A DNA stretch of 64,000 nucleotides from contig NZ_JBNJLT010000003.1 of the NCBI RefSeq assembly GCF_050113635.1, positions 379,690 to 443,689 on the forward strand. The letters are read 5' to 3'. Source of the DNA: Marinimicrobium sp050113635 (GTDB lineage: Bacteria; Pseudomonadota; Gammaproteobacteria; Pseudomonadales; Cellvibrionaceae). Positions within the stretch are counted from its first letter, which is position 1; each line of letters starts with the position of its first letter. Positions 34,944-43,836 of the stretch are shown one piece after another. A program made the position numbers and the translations under genes. Under the pieces are notes generated by a model that was given only the letters and a program-made list of their open reading frames with translations, did no database searches and was not told the origin of the DNA.

Positions 34944-36275
34944 ATGACCGATAACGCTATCAACGAACCTCTCTGCGGGCAGCGCAGCCGCTTCCAGCAA
35001 AAGCGCCGCCGCTTTCTGCAAAAAAGTCTGATCGCCTCCGGCGTTCTCGCCATCGGTCCTGGGTTGTGGGGTTGTACCACCCAGGGCTCTCCTCGCTCTG
35101 CCAAACCGCTCTCGCTGAAAAAGAAAGTCAGCAATATCCCTAATCTGGCCAATACGCTGCACGAGGTGGCTGTTGAGAATGACCCTGAAACCAGAATGTG
35201 GGTGCCTCGCGGTTTTAGCGTGCGCGAAGTCGCCCGCACCGGGCAGCGTCCATACGCGGCTTCGAACTATGTCTGGCACGCGCTGCCGGATGGGGGCGCG
35301 ACATTTCCGATGGATGATGGCGGTTGGGTCTATGTATCCAACTCCGAGGTCGATGTATGGCGCCAGGGTGGCGTCGGCGCTTTGCGGTTTAACGCGCAAG
35401 GTGAGTTAACGGGCAGCTATTCCATATGCACCGGGACCACCAATAACTGCGCGGGTGGTCCCACGCCTTGGGGAACCTGGCTGACCTGCGAAGAGATTGA
35501 CGAAGGGCTGGTCTACGAATGTGATCCGACTGGACAGCACGCTGCCATTCCTGCTCCGGCGCTGGGGATGTTCAAGCATGAAGCGGCGGCGGTGGACCCC
35601 GTGCATCGTCATATTTACCTGACGGAGGATACCAAGGACGGCAACTTTTATCGCTTCGTCCCCGAGTACTACCCGGAAGGCGGGCGAGCCGATTTGCGCA
35701 AAGGTCGTCTGGAGGTGGCTGTAGTATCCGGAAACAACCCATTGGACACTCGCGCGGTGCAATGGAAAACCGTACCTAACCCTGTCCCCCGTCTTGGAGG
35801 AGAAGATCCTCAGCGGCGCGAAGCACCCACACGCAAACAGGTTCCCGAGGCAGAAGTGTTCAATGGCGGTGAAGGCTGCTGGTATCACGAGGGCATCGTG
35901 TATTTCACCACCAAAGGAGATAACCGTGTCTGGGCGCTGGACACCCACGCTGACACGTTGGACCTGATTTACGATAAGCAATCCCAACAGGCTTTTAATC
36001 CCGGCATCGATGATGTCGATAACCTGGTGGTCTCCGCTGGCGGCGATGTGTTAGTCGCGGAAGACGGTTCGGAAATGCGCCTGGTGGTCGTTGGCGCTGA
36101 TGTTACACCGTTTGAATTGGTCAATGTGATCGGGCAATGGGACTCCGAAATATGCGGTCCTGCCTTTAGTCCCGATGGCGAGCGTTTGTATTTCAGCTCC
36201 CAGAAAGGCTACACGGGCGATCACACCGATGGCCGCATCTACGAGTTGCGCGGTCCATTTTTTGTCGATGCCTGA
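34944..36275 (+). CDS. phoX: PhoX family (DUF839) phosphatase, Tat-exported
   Basis: 443 residues. The N-terminus has the twin-arginine motif RRRFLQK (residues 21-27) and a hydrophobic stretch ending LWGC, so a Tat substrate and possibly a lipoprotein. Family landmarks are GTWLTCEE (177-184), FKHEAAAVDP (210-219), LTEDTKDGNFYRFVPE (226-241) and NGGEGCWYHEG. PhoX is a Ca/Fe-dependent alkaline phosphatase that frees phosphate from organophosphates at the cell surface or in the periplasm. It follows two PHO boxes and is 30 bp before exbB, so a phosphate-starvation operon is likely. Exact substrate unknown. Confidence 0.9.
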   Translation: MTDNAINEPLCGQRSRFQQKRRRFLQKSLIASGVLAIGPGLWGCTTQGSPRSAKPLSLKKKVSNIPNLANTLHEVAVENDPETRMWVPRGFSVREVARTGQRPYAASNYVWHALPDGGATFPMDDGGWVYVSNSEVDVWRQGGVGALRFNAQGELTGSYSICTGTTNNCAGGPTPWGTWLTCEEIDEGLVYECDPTGQHAAIPAPALGMFKHEAAAVDPVHRHIYLTEDTKDGNFYRFVPEYYPEGGRADLRKGRLEVAVVSGNNPLDTRAVQWKTVPNPVPRLGGEDPQRREAPTRKQVPEAEVFNGGEGCWYHEGIVYFTTKGDNRVWALDTHADTLDLIYDKQSQQAFNPGIDDVDNLVVSAGGDVLVAEDGSEMRLVVVGADVTPFELVNVIGQWDSEICGPAFSPDGERLYFSSQKGYTGDHTDGRIYELRGPFFVDA

Positions 36276-36305
36276 GCATTTCGTTCGTGAAGTGAGGAGA
36301 TTATT

Positions 36306-37034
36306 TTGAGTGATATCAATGTGCAATCGTTAATGGAACTGCTCGCGTTGGGCGGCCCGGTGGTGGCGGTTCTGATGTTGATGTCAGTGTATGGCCTGGC
36401 CATCGCCGGGCTGAAACTCTGGCAGTTCTACGCGGTTCGTCTGGGAGATCGGAAGTTTATCGAGCCCGCCCTTGACGCGTGGCGTAACGACGACCACACG
36501 ACCGCGAGAAAAACGCTGGAAGGTAACGTCAACCCGATTGCCCAGGCGATGCTTCTGGTGGTGAAAGGCCACGAAGCCGGTATTGATGAGTCGCGTTTAC
36601 GTGAGGAAGTCGCCCGTACTGCCGCGCGGGATATCAATGTGTTGCGCCGCCACTTTCGTCCTCTGGAGGTCATCGGAAATTTGGCACCGCTGCTGGGTTT
36701 GTTGGGTACCGTGATTGGAATGATTGCCGCCTTTAACCAACTGGAAGCCGCCGGTAGCCAGGTAGACCCGTCGGTGTTGTCCGGCGGTATCTGGGAAGCG
36801 TTACTAACCACGGCTGTTGGCCTGGTGGTGGCCATTCCTGCAGTCGCCATTCTCAACTTTCTGGAGCGTAACGTCGAACGTTTGCACGAAGATATGCAGG
36901 ATGCGTTGAGCCGATTGTTCACGTGTAGAGCGTTCCGCCCGCTGGCCCATAGTCCAACGTTGCGGTCGGAAAAACAACGCCCTCGCACCGAAAGAAACGG
37001 CGCAATCGAAGGAGCCATGGCTGGTGCAAATTGA
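36306..37034 (+). CDS. exbB: ExbB/TolQ-type proton channel subunit
   Basis: 242 residues from a TTG start with GAGGAG upstream. Three membrane segments (about 13-36, 119-141 and 159-184) with the core GNLAPLLGLLGTVIGMI and GIWEALLTTAVGLVVAIPA motifs of MotA/TolQ/ExbB channels. It forms a pentamer with ExbD that uses the proton gradient to energise TonB. Overlaps the first exbD by 11 bp. The C-terminal 40 residues are basic and longer than in many ExbB proteins. Confidence 0.92.
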   Translation: MSDINVQSLMELLALGGPVVAVLMLMSVYGLAIAGLKLWQFYAVRLGDRKFIEPALDAWRNDDHTTARKTLEGNVNPIAQAMLLVVKGHEAGIDESRLREEVARTAARDINVLRRHFRPLEVIGNLAPLLGLLGTVIGMIAAFNQLEAAGSQVDPSVLSGGIWEALLTTAVGLVVAIPAVAILNFLERNVERLHEDMQDALSRLFTCRAFRPLAHSPTLRSEKQRPRTERNGAIEGAMAGAN

Positions 37035-37419
37035 TGTCGCTCCCCGCCGTAAGCGCAGTGTCAGTCTGACGCCGCTGATCGATGTGGTTTTTAACCTGTT
37101 GTTGTTTTTTATGCTGGCGTCCAGCCTGGCCCGCTGGAGCGGACTGGAGCTGGCTACCGGCAGTGAAGCCGCCGCGCCCGACGATGTGCCTTCGGCCGAT
37201 GTCTATCTACTGACCACGGGAGAAATGCGCTACCGGGGAGATACCTTGGCGTTGGCCGCGCTGGCCGAACAATTGCGCCGCGAACTGGAAGCGGGCGAGA
37301 TCGCTTCGGTGATTTTACGCGCGGAAGACGACGTGCGGCTGGAGGCCTTAGTTGAAAGCTTTGACCAGCTGGGCCACGCCGGAATACATACACTTGCGCT
37401 CGGTGAGCTGGCCGAGTAA
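37024..37419 (+). CDS. exbD: ExbD-type biopolymer transport protein (first of two)
   Basis: 131 residues from GTG 37024. A short basic N-terminus and LTPLIDVVFNLLLFFMLA carry the membrane segment with the proton-carrying Asp in the IDV motif; a periplasmic domain follows. It starts inside the end of exbB. ExbD couples proton flow through ExbB to TonB. Confidence 0.9.
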   Translation: MQIDVAPRRKRSVSLTPLIDVVFNLLLFFMLASSLARWSGLELATGSEAAAPDDVPSADVYLLTTGEMRYRGDTLALAALAEQLRRELEAGEIASVILRAEDDVRLEALVESFDQLGHAGIHTLALGELAE

Positions 37420-37438
37420 TGCTTAGCGTCACAATGTT

Positions 37439-37864
37439 ATGCCTTTTATGTTAACACCGCCTGACGATTTTTTACCGCCGCTGTCTCGTCGAACCAGTAA
37501 CGCGGAAGACAACGTGCTGCCCCTGATCAATGTGGTGTTTCTGTTGTTGATCTTCTTTATGGTCAGCGGCACGTTGATGCAGGAGCCCCCTTTTGAGCTA
37601 TCGCCGCCGAGCACTCAGCACGCCGAGACGCAGGAGTCGCAAGCCGACTATCTCGCCATCGGTGCAGACGGGCGGTTGGCTTGGGCGGGGGAAAACATCG
37701 ATAAAGACGAGCTGAGCGAGCGCCTGGCGCAACGCGCCAATCCGGATAGCCCGTTACACGTTCGCGCGGATCGAAAGCTGACGGCACGTGACCTTAACGA
37801 CCTGCTGGCCGCCTTGCGTTCAGGCGAGGTCGCCCAGATTCAACTGTTGACGGAAAGCCGATGA
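37439..37864 (+). CDS. exbD: ExbD-type biopolymer transport protein (second of two)
   Basis: 141 residues from ATG 37439 (or ATG 37448). The membrane segment reads VLPLINVVFLLLIFFMVSGT. The usual Asp of ExbD (LIDV in its neighbour) is replaced by Asn here (LINV), so this copy may lack the proton-coupling residue. Similar paired ExbD proteins are known in Xanthomonas. Overlaps tonB by 4 bp. Confidence 0.88.
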   Translation: MPFMLTPPDDFLPPLSRRTSNAEDNVLPLINVVFLLLIFFMVSGTLMQEPPFELSPPSTQHAETQESQADYLAIGADGRLAWAGENIDKDELSERLAQRANPDSPLHVRADRKLTARDLNDLLAALRSGEVAQIQLLTESR

Positions 37865-38613
37865 CTCTCCAGCCACAAACCCTCCACTGGGTGGTTGCGT
37901 TAACGGCGGCCGCTGCCGTGCATGTGATGGTGATGGTGCGCATGGGCGTTGAACCGCCCGTCACGCAGCGCGCGGAAGACCCCGGCGCCCACTCCATTAC
38001 GATCGCGCTTGCTCCGCCCCCGAAACCCGCCGCTCCCGAGCCGGTGGCTGCACCCGAAGCTCAGTCAGAACCCCAGCCCGAACCTGAACGTGCGCCGGAG
38101 CCTGAGCCTTTGGAATCCCCGGTGAAAGCCCCGGAGCTGGAAGAAGAACCCGAACCTGAACCCGAGCCCGAACCCAAGGAAGCGCCTGAGCCGCAACCCG
38201 AGCCTCAACCAGAGCCGGAGGAGGTGGCGGATGCAGATACTGAATCACGGGACCGAGCCAGTGACGAAACGGCCCAACAAACCGCCGACCGAAAGCAGGC
38301 CGGGGCAACCGGTGGCATACAGGATGCGCCGCCGGATTATCGCACCGAGGTCAGCGCCTGGCTGGAACGGCACAAGGAGTACCCGATGAGCTCGCGGCGC
38401 AAAGCCGAGCAGGGCATGGCCATGGTGTCGTTCACCTTTGATCGCGAAGGCAACATTCTCGAATATACCTTATTACGGCCCACCGGCCACGCCAGCCTGG
38501 ATGAAGCCGTGCAGGCGATGCTCGAACGGGCTGACCCGTTGCCTAAGATGCCGGAGCATCTGACTCAGGCGCGAATGACGTGGACGCTGCCGGTGTACTT
38601 CCGGCTCAACTGA
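37861..38613 (+). CDS. tonB: TonB energy transducer
   Basis: 250 residues. One N-terminal membrane anchor (about 9-27), a long Pro/Glu-rich spacer (about 48-125, many PEPEPE units) that spans the periplasm, and a C-terminal TonB fold (about 155-250, YPMSSRRKAEQGMAMVSFTFDREGNILEYTLLRPTG). It delivers energy from ExbB/ExbD to outer-membrane receptors. It ends the exbB-exbD-exbD-tonB set, and its start overlaps exbD (ATGA). Confidence 0.93.
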   Translation: MTLQPQTLHWVVALTAAAAVHVMVMVRMGVEPPVTQRAEDPGAHSITIALAPPPKPAAPEPVAAPEAQSEPQPEPERAPEPEPLESPVKAPELEEEPEPEPEPEPKEAPEPQPEPQPEPEEVADADTESRDRASDETAQQTADRKQAGATGGIQDAPPDYRTEVSAWLERHKEYPMSSRRKAEQGMAMVSFTFDREGNILEYTLLRPTGHASLDEAVQAMLERADPLPKMPEHLTQARMTWTLPVYFRLN

Positions 38614-38664
38614 GCCGACGGTAGTTCTCCCCTTGTTGATACTTCCAATGCTGTGAGAATTCTT

Positions 38665-41025
38665 ATGCCTGTATTCTTTAAAGCGCTTCAGCCCACTGAT
38701 TCCGATTCGGGTTTATCGAAGCGGCGCACTCTTTATAGCGGGTTGTGGATTGCGGCGGCGATGCTCGTCGTCAATGGGTGCAGCACCGGGAATAGTGCAT
38801 CGGGACATGACGAAGCCGCCGAACAGGTTTCTGCGTTCCGCGTACGCACTGATTTTTCCGCTGCGCTCAACGCCGACAGTGGTTGGGCCGCAGAAACGAA
38901 CCAGACGGCTCAGGTGTGGGCGGACGACCCTTTTCGGTTGCGTCTTGAAATCGAGCACAACGATGCCAAAAAGCCTCGTCAGTACACGTTGCAGGTACGT
39001 CGTAACGAAGGCGACTGGCAGCCGCTGCATGCCGAAAACTTCCCGCAGCCGGCCAAGGAGCTTGAGCTGAACTTTGAGCAGCGCCGAAAAGGAGCGCCCA
39101 GTGAATACTGGCAATGGGTCAGCGGTTCTGAAGAGGCAATGATCTGGGTCGGTGATGCCGAAGCCGGTGATGCCGAAGAAAGATACCTGCAACTGACAGC
39201 CGACGAAAGCCCGGCTCTTGCGCTCGCAACCTACCACACTCATTGGTTACCCGTAGAATTCGCCGCTGACGTTCGCCTGCCTAAAGGACAACAAGGAAGC
39301 GCTGGCCTGGTTTTTGACTACGAGGATGCGGGAAATTACCGGCGTGTAGACCTGGAAGCGGGCGCCGGTTTGCATTTGGTACAGGTAACCGATGGTGAAC
39401 AGCAGGTGCTGGCTTCTCACCCGTTTGATGTCCCAACCGGTCAGTGGGCTGAGTTAAAAATCATTATGCGGGGGCAGGACATCACCGTTGAATACGCCGA
39501 TGAAGCGCTGGTTTTCACCGAAACCATGAGCAACATCATTACCTCTCCCCGGGTGGGGGTGTTCGCCGAGCCCGGCAGTAGCCTCCAGCTACCGGCTATT
39601 GTTATTGAGGGGCTGCCCGGGTCACCCCGTATCAGCATTATCGAAGCGGACTCATTTGATCACGGCGAGAAAACCCATGATTTATTATCGGGTACTGATC
39701 GTCCCTACCAGGGCGGGGCGGGCATCAGCTTTGCCGAGCAAACGCCTATACAGTCAATGAGCCCGGGTCAGAGTGAGTGGGAGTTTCCCATAGTGATTCG
39801 CCGTTTCTCAGATGGCGCCGCGTTGAATCAAACTGGAGATCGGTTTGAATTTCGCGTTGTGAACCAGTCTGGCGAAGTGCTGCCGTCCGTCACGCCCCTG
39901 TCCGTCAGCCTTGCTGTGCCCGAACAATTACTGGGCGGCACCTTTGTAGAGACACCCATGCGTATCGGTCCATGGCAAGCGTCCAGCGGAGATTTGTATT
40001 TCCTGATGGAGCCTGCTGAAACCGACAATAGGCTCATGACCGTCAAGTCCAGTGATGGGGGGCGTACCTGGGTGGAAATGGACGGTGCTAACCGCCCGGC
40101 TACGGGCGATCTGGAAGGATTTGCGTCGATGATGGCCGACGATGAAATCCACATGTTGCACCAGACATCCGATCACGTGTTCTATCATGTATTCCGCACG
40201 GCGGATCACTCCGGGCAGCCAGACACCTGGGCCATTCGGGATGAACGCCTAGCGTCACCCGAAGAGCCGCCCACTCAGGTGGCGGACATCGCGGTGCGTT
40301 CTGATGGCAGTGTCGTCGCGGTATATGGCGGTCCAGAAAAAATTCACTACCGCATTCGCTCTCCGGCGGGTAAATGGAGTGAAGAAACGGTGGTCGACCG
40401 TGATCGTGCCCCCAATCTGTCAGGTCCATCCATGGTTTTGGACGCTCAGGATGTCGTACATTTGACCTATACCGGGGATGATGGCAGCGCATGGTACCGA
40501 CAACTTCGTCCGAATGGCGAATTGACCGAGCGTCAACCGTTTGCGTTCGGCCTGGGAGCCGGCAGTGAGGATATTGGCTCGATCCTGCCGCTGGTTTATC
40601 TGCCTGAATCAGACTCGGTCAGTGTGATTTATCGGCTTGCCAGCGGCCACTTATGGGAAAGACGTGTTGGACCCCAGGGTGAGTTCTCTGAACCGGTGCA
40701 GGTGACCGAGCGCACAGTCGCGCAGAACGCCGTGGACTCTGATCAGACCGGTGCCGATGCCATTGCTTATAAGGGCAGCGTTCAGGTGTTGTTTATCGAC
40801 GCCGACACAGGTCATCTCTATTACACCTCGCGCGCGGCGGATGGAACATGGCACGACGCCGAACCCCAAGTGACCGATGCCAACGTGCAATGGGTGCGCG
40901 GCGCCGTGGTAAAAACGGCGCAGGGCAAGTCGGTTTACGGTTATGTATATGACGCTGGTGCCGACGGAGGCTCGGGCAAAAACCGCTACGGAGAAGTTCC
41001 GCTTTCGAGTACCGCTGGGAATTGA
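38665..41025 (+). CDS. Large lipoprotein with concanavalin-like and Asp-box beta-propeller regions
   Basis: 786 residues from ATG 38665 (a GTG at 38653 would add four). Lipobox LVVNGC with Cys39 indicates an outer-membrane or periplasmic lipoprotein. A first domain (about 180-325, with GSAGLVFDYEDAGNYRRV) resembles concanavalin/DUF1080-type beta sandwiches. The C-terminal half is a beta-propeller: SSDGGRTW near residue 461 is an exact Asp-box (SxDxGxTW), and repeated YTGDDGSAWYRQ-like blades follow. It is 51 bp after tonB in the same direction. It could be a surface glycan/ester-binding partner of the TonB receptor; function unproven. Its end overlaps the converging DUF4153 gene by 40 bp. Confidence 0.78.
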   Translation: MPVFFKALQPTDSDSGLSKRRTLYSGLWIAAAMLVVNGCSTGNSASGHDEAAEQVSAFRVRTDFSAALNADSGWAAETNQTAQVWADDPFRLRLEIEHNDAKKPRQYTLQVRRNEGDWQPLHAENFPQPAKELELNFEQRRKGAPSEYWQWVSGSEEAMIWVGDAEAGDAEERYLQLTADESPALALATYHTHWLPVEFAADVRLPKGQQGSAGLVFDYEDAGNYRRVDLEAGAGLHLVQVTDGEQQVLASHPFDVPTGQWAELKIIMRGQDITVEYADEALVFTETMSNIITSPRVGVFAEPGSSLQLPAIVIEGLPGSPRISIIEADSFDHGEKTHDLLSGTDRPYQGGAGISFAEQTPIQSMSPGQSEWEFPIVIRRFSDGAALNQTGDRFEFRVVNQSGEVLPSVTPLSVSLAVPEQLLGGTFVETPMRIGPWQASSGDLYFLMEPAETDNRLMTVKSSDGGRTWVEMDGANRPATGDLEGFASMMADDEIHMLHQTSDHVFYHVFRTADHSGQPDTWAIRDERLASPEEPPTQVADIAVRSDGSVVAVYGGPEKIHYRIRSPAGKWSEETVVDRDRAPNLSGPSMVLDAQDVVHLTYTGDDGSAWYRQLRPNGELTERQPFAFGLGAGSEDIGSILPLVYLPESDSVSVIYRLASGHLWERRVGPQGEFSEPVQVTERTVAQNAVDSDQTGADAIAYKGSVQVLFIDADTGHLYYTSRAADGTWHDAEPQVTDANVQWVRGAVVKTAQGKSVYGYVYDAGADGGSGKNRYGEVPLSSTAGN

Positions 41026-42788
41026 GTGCGGATGTAGTCATCCGATAGCGATAGTTGGTAGGTGCAGTTTCCGTTGCGCCACATCAGGTGATCGCTGTCG
41101 GCCACGGCAAAGGGTTGGTCCAGCGCTACGTTTATCGGCGATTCACACAGCGACGGCCGTGCGGTGCCGATACGCTCCCACCGCTCGCCACGCTGGTGCC
41201 AGACCGGCCAGCTTCTCCAGTGTTGCCGAGCGGAGGTGATCGCGCGGTAGTGTTCCCCCTGAAAAGTGAAATCACCGAGCACACAATGGCGTAATCCATC
41301 CAGGCATTGTTGCGTGGTGTAATCGTCCGAGTCCAACGTGTCGAAAAAGGCGTCGCTGATCGTCGTGCCGGGCAGCAGCTCGAACTGCGTGCGGCGCCAG
41401 TCAGTGTCGTTCTGTTGCTCGGGGGGACGACGTTTCTCCCAGCGGGTTCGCGCTGCGAGAGCTTGTTCTATCCGGGTCTTCAGCTCAGGATGTTCGGCAA
41501 CAAAAGCGTTGGACTCAAGGCGCTTCAGGGCGCGTGTTCCATAAGTGCTTAAGTGAAAACGCAGATAGTTTTCGTCGAAGGTCTCCGGCGTTGTAGTCCC
41601 ATCCAGCAAGCGGGCGACCTGGTTGTTGGCCGAGAGCTTGTAGAAGTTTAAAAACGGGGTATGGACCAGAATCAGGGCCAGGGCCAGCACACCACCCAAC
41701 AGTGTATTCCACTGCCGAACCCGCACGATGGGAAGTGTTCGGTAGCGTAAAATCAGTACTGCGTAGCCGATGCTGAACAGGCCGATAAAGATCTCGACGA
41801 ACAGCCCCCAGAGCCGACTGACCGTTAACCCATATTGTTCGATGCGCAGTCCCAGAGACCAGCCGGCGAGTATCACCGTCACGGGCAAGAGCACCAGTGT
41901 CAGCAACAGCAGCCGTCGCAGCCAGGGCAGTGCGGCGAATGGCTGTTCGTGCTCGGCTACGACGGCGTTGAAAAAATACAGAATGATGGTCGCCAGCCAT
42001 AACATCAATGAGGCGGCAAAGCCGGTATCCCACAGCGGGGCAACCCCGGTGAACGGTAAAGCAGCGAGAAACAATACCAGGATAAACGCGGCCAGGGGTA
42101 GCAGGGCGCGGGTAAGAATCTCACACAGGCGACGCACGGTGGCGATGAGGTTTTCCCGGTCCCGAATCAGCCCCAGCCCCCAGCCGCCGACCAGGCCGGT
42201 AACCGGATAAATAAATTCCGGCTCCTCAAATAAGTCGATAAAAAAGCCGATGCCGATAACGTTGAACAGTTCCGCCCAGAGAAACAGCAGCAACCAGAAA
42301 ACCACAATAAACAGCAACAGGAAGGCCTGAGTCAGTGCAATTCGCCAGGAATTATCCAACAGTGCTGGATAATCCAGCCGGTGGTGTTCGCGATGAGTGC
42401 GAAAGAAAAAACCCAGAATAAACAGGGCGAGCAGCAGGCCGCATGCGAGGGACGCAATACCGCCGTGATGCTGGAGTGATTCGCTGCCTTCCGGTGAACT
42501 GAGCCAGCCAGCCTGCCATCCTAGCCAGAACAGTACGGTGGCCAGCCCTCCGGCGGCCACCGCATTGGCTCGATCCCGCCAATGAATCGCGCCGAAGTAG
42601 AGAAACAGAGGCACACCAATCGCTACGGTATAAAGGGCGTAGAGCCATTCGGGGGAGGAGGTCGGCCAGAGTCCGTGATTGAGGGTTTTATGCAGTGCCA
42701 GTAAGCACAAAGACTGCACCACGCCCAGTACCATCAATGCCAGGCGGTTTTCCCTTGAGAGACCATTGTTGTTCATATTGCTGCTCAT
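40986..42788 (-). CDS. DUF4153 family membrane protein
   Basis: 600 residues. About eleven to twelve hydrophobic segments fill residues 15-390, then a polar C-terminal domain (about 395-600). The layout and motifs such as VIGVPLFLYFGAIHWRDRANA fit DUF4153. The family is membrane-bound and uncharacterised. The 3' end overlaps the end of the lipoprotein gene by 40 bp (converging). The 222-bp gap 42789-43010 upstream holds no gene I can support. Confidence 0.8.
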   Translation of the reverse strand: MSSNMNNNGLSRENRLALMVLGVVQSLCLLALHKTLNHGLWPTSSPEWLYALYTVAIGVPLFLYFGAIHWRDRANAVAAGGLATVLFWLGWQAGWLSSPEGSESLQHHGGIASLACGLLLALFILGFFFRTHREHHRLDYPALLDNSWRIALTQAFLLLFIVVFWLLLFLWAELFNVIGIGFFIDLFEEPEFIYPVTGLVGGWGLGLIRDRENLIATVRRLCEILTRALLPLAAFILVLFLAALPFTGVAPLWDTGFAASLMLWLATIILYFFNAVVAEHEQPFAALPWLRRLLLLTLVLLPVTVILAGWSLGLRIEQYGLTVSRLWGLFVEIFIGLFSIGYAVLILRYRTLPIVRVRQWNTLLGGVLALALILVHTPFLNFYKLSANNQVARLLDGTTTPETFDENYLRFHLSTYGTRALKRLESNAFVAEHPELKTRIEQALAARTRWEKRRPPEQQNDTDWRRTQFELLPGTTISDAFFDTLDSDDYTTQQCLDGLRHCVLGDFTFQGEHYRAITSARQHWRSWPVWHQRGERWERIGTARPSLCESPINVALDQPFAVADSDHLMWRNGNCTYQLSLSDDYIRTQFPAVLESGTSP

Positions 42789-43010
42789 AATTCCATTCCA
42801 CTTCCCATCGTTGTGTTAAGTTTCACCTTTATAGCCCTTGACTTTTAATCTTTTCCGATCAATAGTTTTTGTGATGTGGCAGGCAGGCTTTTCCGCTGGA
42901 ACTATACAAATGGATCGGGTCTCGAAGCAACGCCGGGCTTCACTGTCTTCACGGACCCGGAATGCTATGATGGTCATTCATTGGCGCCACACAACCATAA
43001 GGAGTCCACT

Positions 43011-43418
43011 GTGAGCGAACTCTACTCTGAACACCCGGTGATGTTTAAAAACAATCCCCTCGGTTTTATTGCGAGTGTCATCCTGATTCCCGTATTTGGC
43101 ATCGGGCTGCTGATTTTGTTGTGGTGGTACATCCAGACGCGCAGCTCAAAACTGACGGTGACTGACCACGACATTCTGTTCGAGGAAGGGCTGCTCAGTA
43201 AGCAACGCTCGGAGTTTCGCATTGGCGGGATTCGCACGGTGCGAGTGTATCAGAGCTTTTTTGACCGGATGTTCGGGGTGGGCGCCATCAGCATCTACAC
43301 GGCCGGGGATCAACCCGAGATTGTCGCCAAAGGGATGCCTGAGCCGAACCGGGTGCGAGAGTTGATCAAGGAACGCCAGAATGGCAGCCATGTGGGAGGA
43401 GCTGGCAATGCGCGGTGA
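43011..43418 (+). CDS. PH-domain (YdbS-like, bPH_2) membrane protein
   Basis: 135 residues. I start at GTG 43011, which has AAGGAG 6 bp upstream; an in-frame ATG at 42876 would add 45 residues with no family resemblance. One membrane segment (about 17-39) precedes a bacterial PH-like domain (about 45-125, with KLTVTDHDILFEEGLLSKQRSEFRIGGIRTVRVYQSFFDRMFGVGAISIYTAG). Function unknown. The stop overlaps the next gene by 11 bp. Confidence 0.8.
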   Translation: MSELYSEHPVMFKNNPLGFIASVILIPVFGIGLLILLWWYIQTRSSKLTVTDHDILFEEGLLSKQRSEFRIGGIRTVRVYQSFFDRMFGVGAISIYTAGDQPEIVAKGMPEPNRVRELIKERQNGSHVGGAGNAR

Positions 43419-43722
43419 TGAAGACCGGCGGGATAAAAACGAATCCCGCAAAATCGCCATCGTGTTGATCTCGCTGCTGGTTGTGGTGGGCATCGCCGCT
43501 CTGTTATTACTGCCTTCGTTGTCCGAGTTCGCCGCCGTTCATCTGGAGCCGGGGCTTGGGCTTAAAACCGCGGCCATCATCGCTTTCTTCGTGACGGTGG
43601 TGTTGTTTCTGGTGTTTGCCGTGGCCGCCGGGGACGGGCTGCTGGGTGAGCTGCAGTTCATGTTGCTGGGCTTCTTTGCCTTCTTCTTGATTTTCTGGCT
43701 GATGATCGCCTGGATTTTCTAG
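43408..43722 (+). CDS. Small membrane protein of unknown function
   Basis: 104 residues from ATG 43408, which has a GGAGGAG site inside the end of the PH-domain gene (an earlier in-frame ATG is at 43381). Three membrane segments (about 13-34, 49-68 and 75-101) with a basic N-terminus. Coupled to the PH-domain gene, so the two may act together. Confidence 0.65.
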   Translation: MRGDEDRRDKNESRKIAIVLISLLVVVGIAALLLLPSLSEFAAVHLEPGLGLKTAAIIAFFVTVVLFLVFAVAAGDGLLGELQFMLLGFFAFFLIFWLMIAWIF

Positions 43723-43759
43723 CGCGCTCCATCAGCTATCAGCGCTTCCTTCGGCTTTT

Positions 43760-43800
43760 ATACCAACCTTCGGCTCCCGATCGAGATAGAAGGCTGGTAT
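43760..43800 (+). terminator. Inverted repeat between the small membrane protein and the HPP gene
   Basis: ATACCAACCTTC (43760-43771) and GAAGGCTGGTAT (43789-43800) are complements with one mismatch around a 17-nt loop. A T7 run follows at 43811-43817, so a terminator is possible; an operator is the alternative. Confidence 0.4.
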
Positions 43801-43836
43801 GCTGCGCCCTTTTTTTGGTGCGAGAGGGCTTTGCAC

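Noticed and set aside
38100..38230. Short-period repeat in tonB as a mobile or CRISPR-like repeat
   Set aside because: It is the coding consequence of a Pro/Glu-rich TonB spacer and has no spacers or regular repeat units.
42876..43010. N-terminal extension of the PH-domain protein from ATG 42876
   Set aside because: No ribosome site there, no conserved sequence, and a good AAGGAG-GTG start at 43011.
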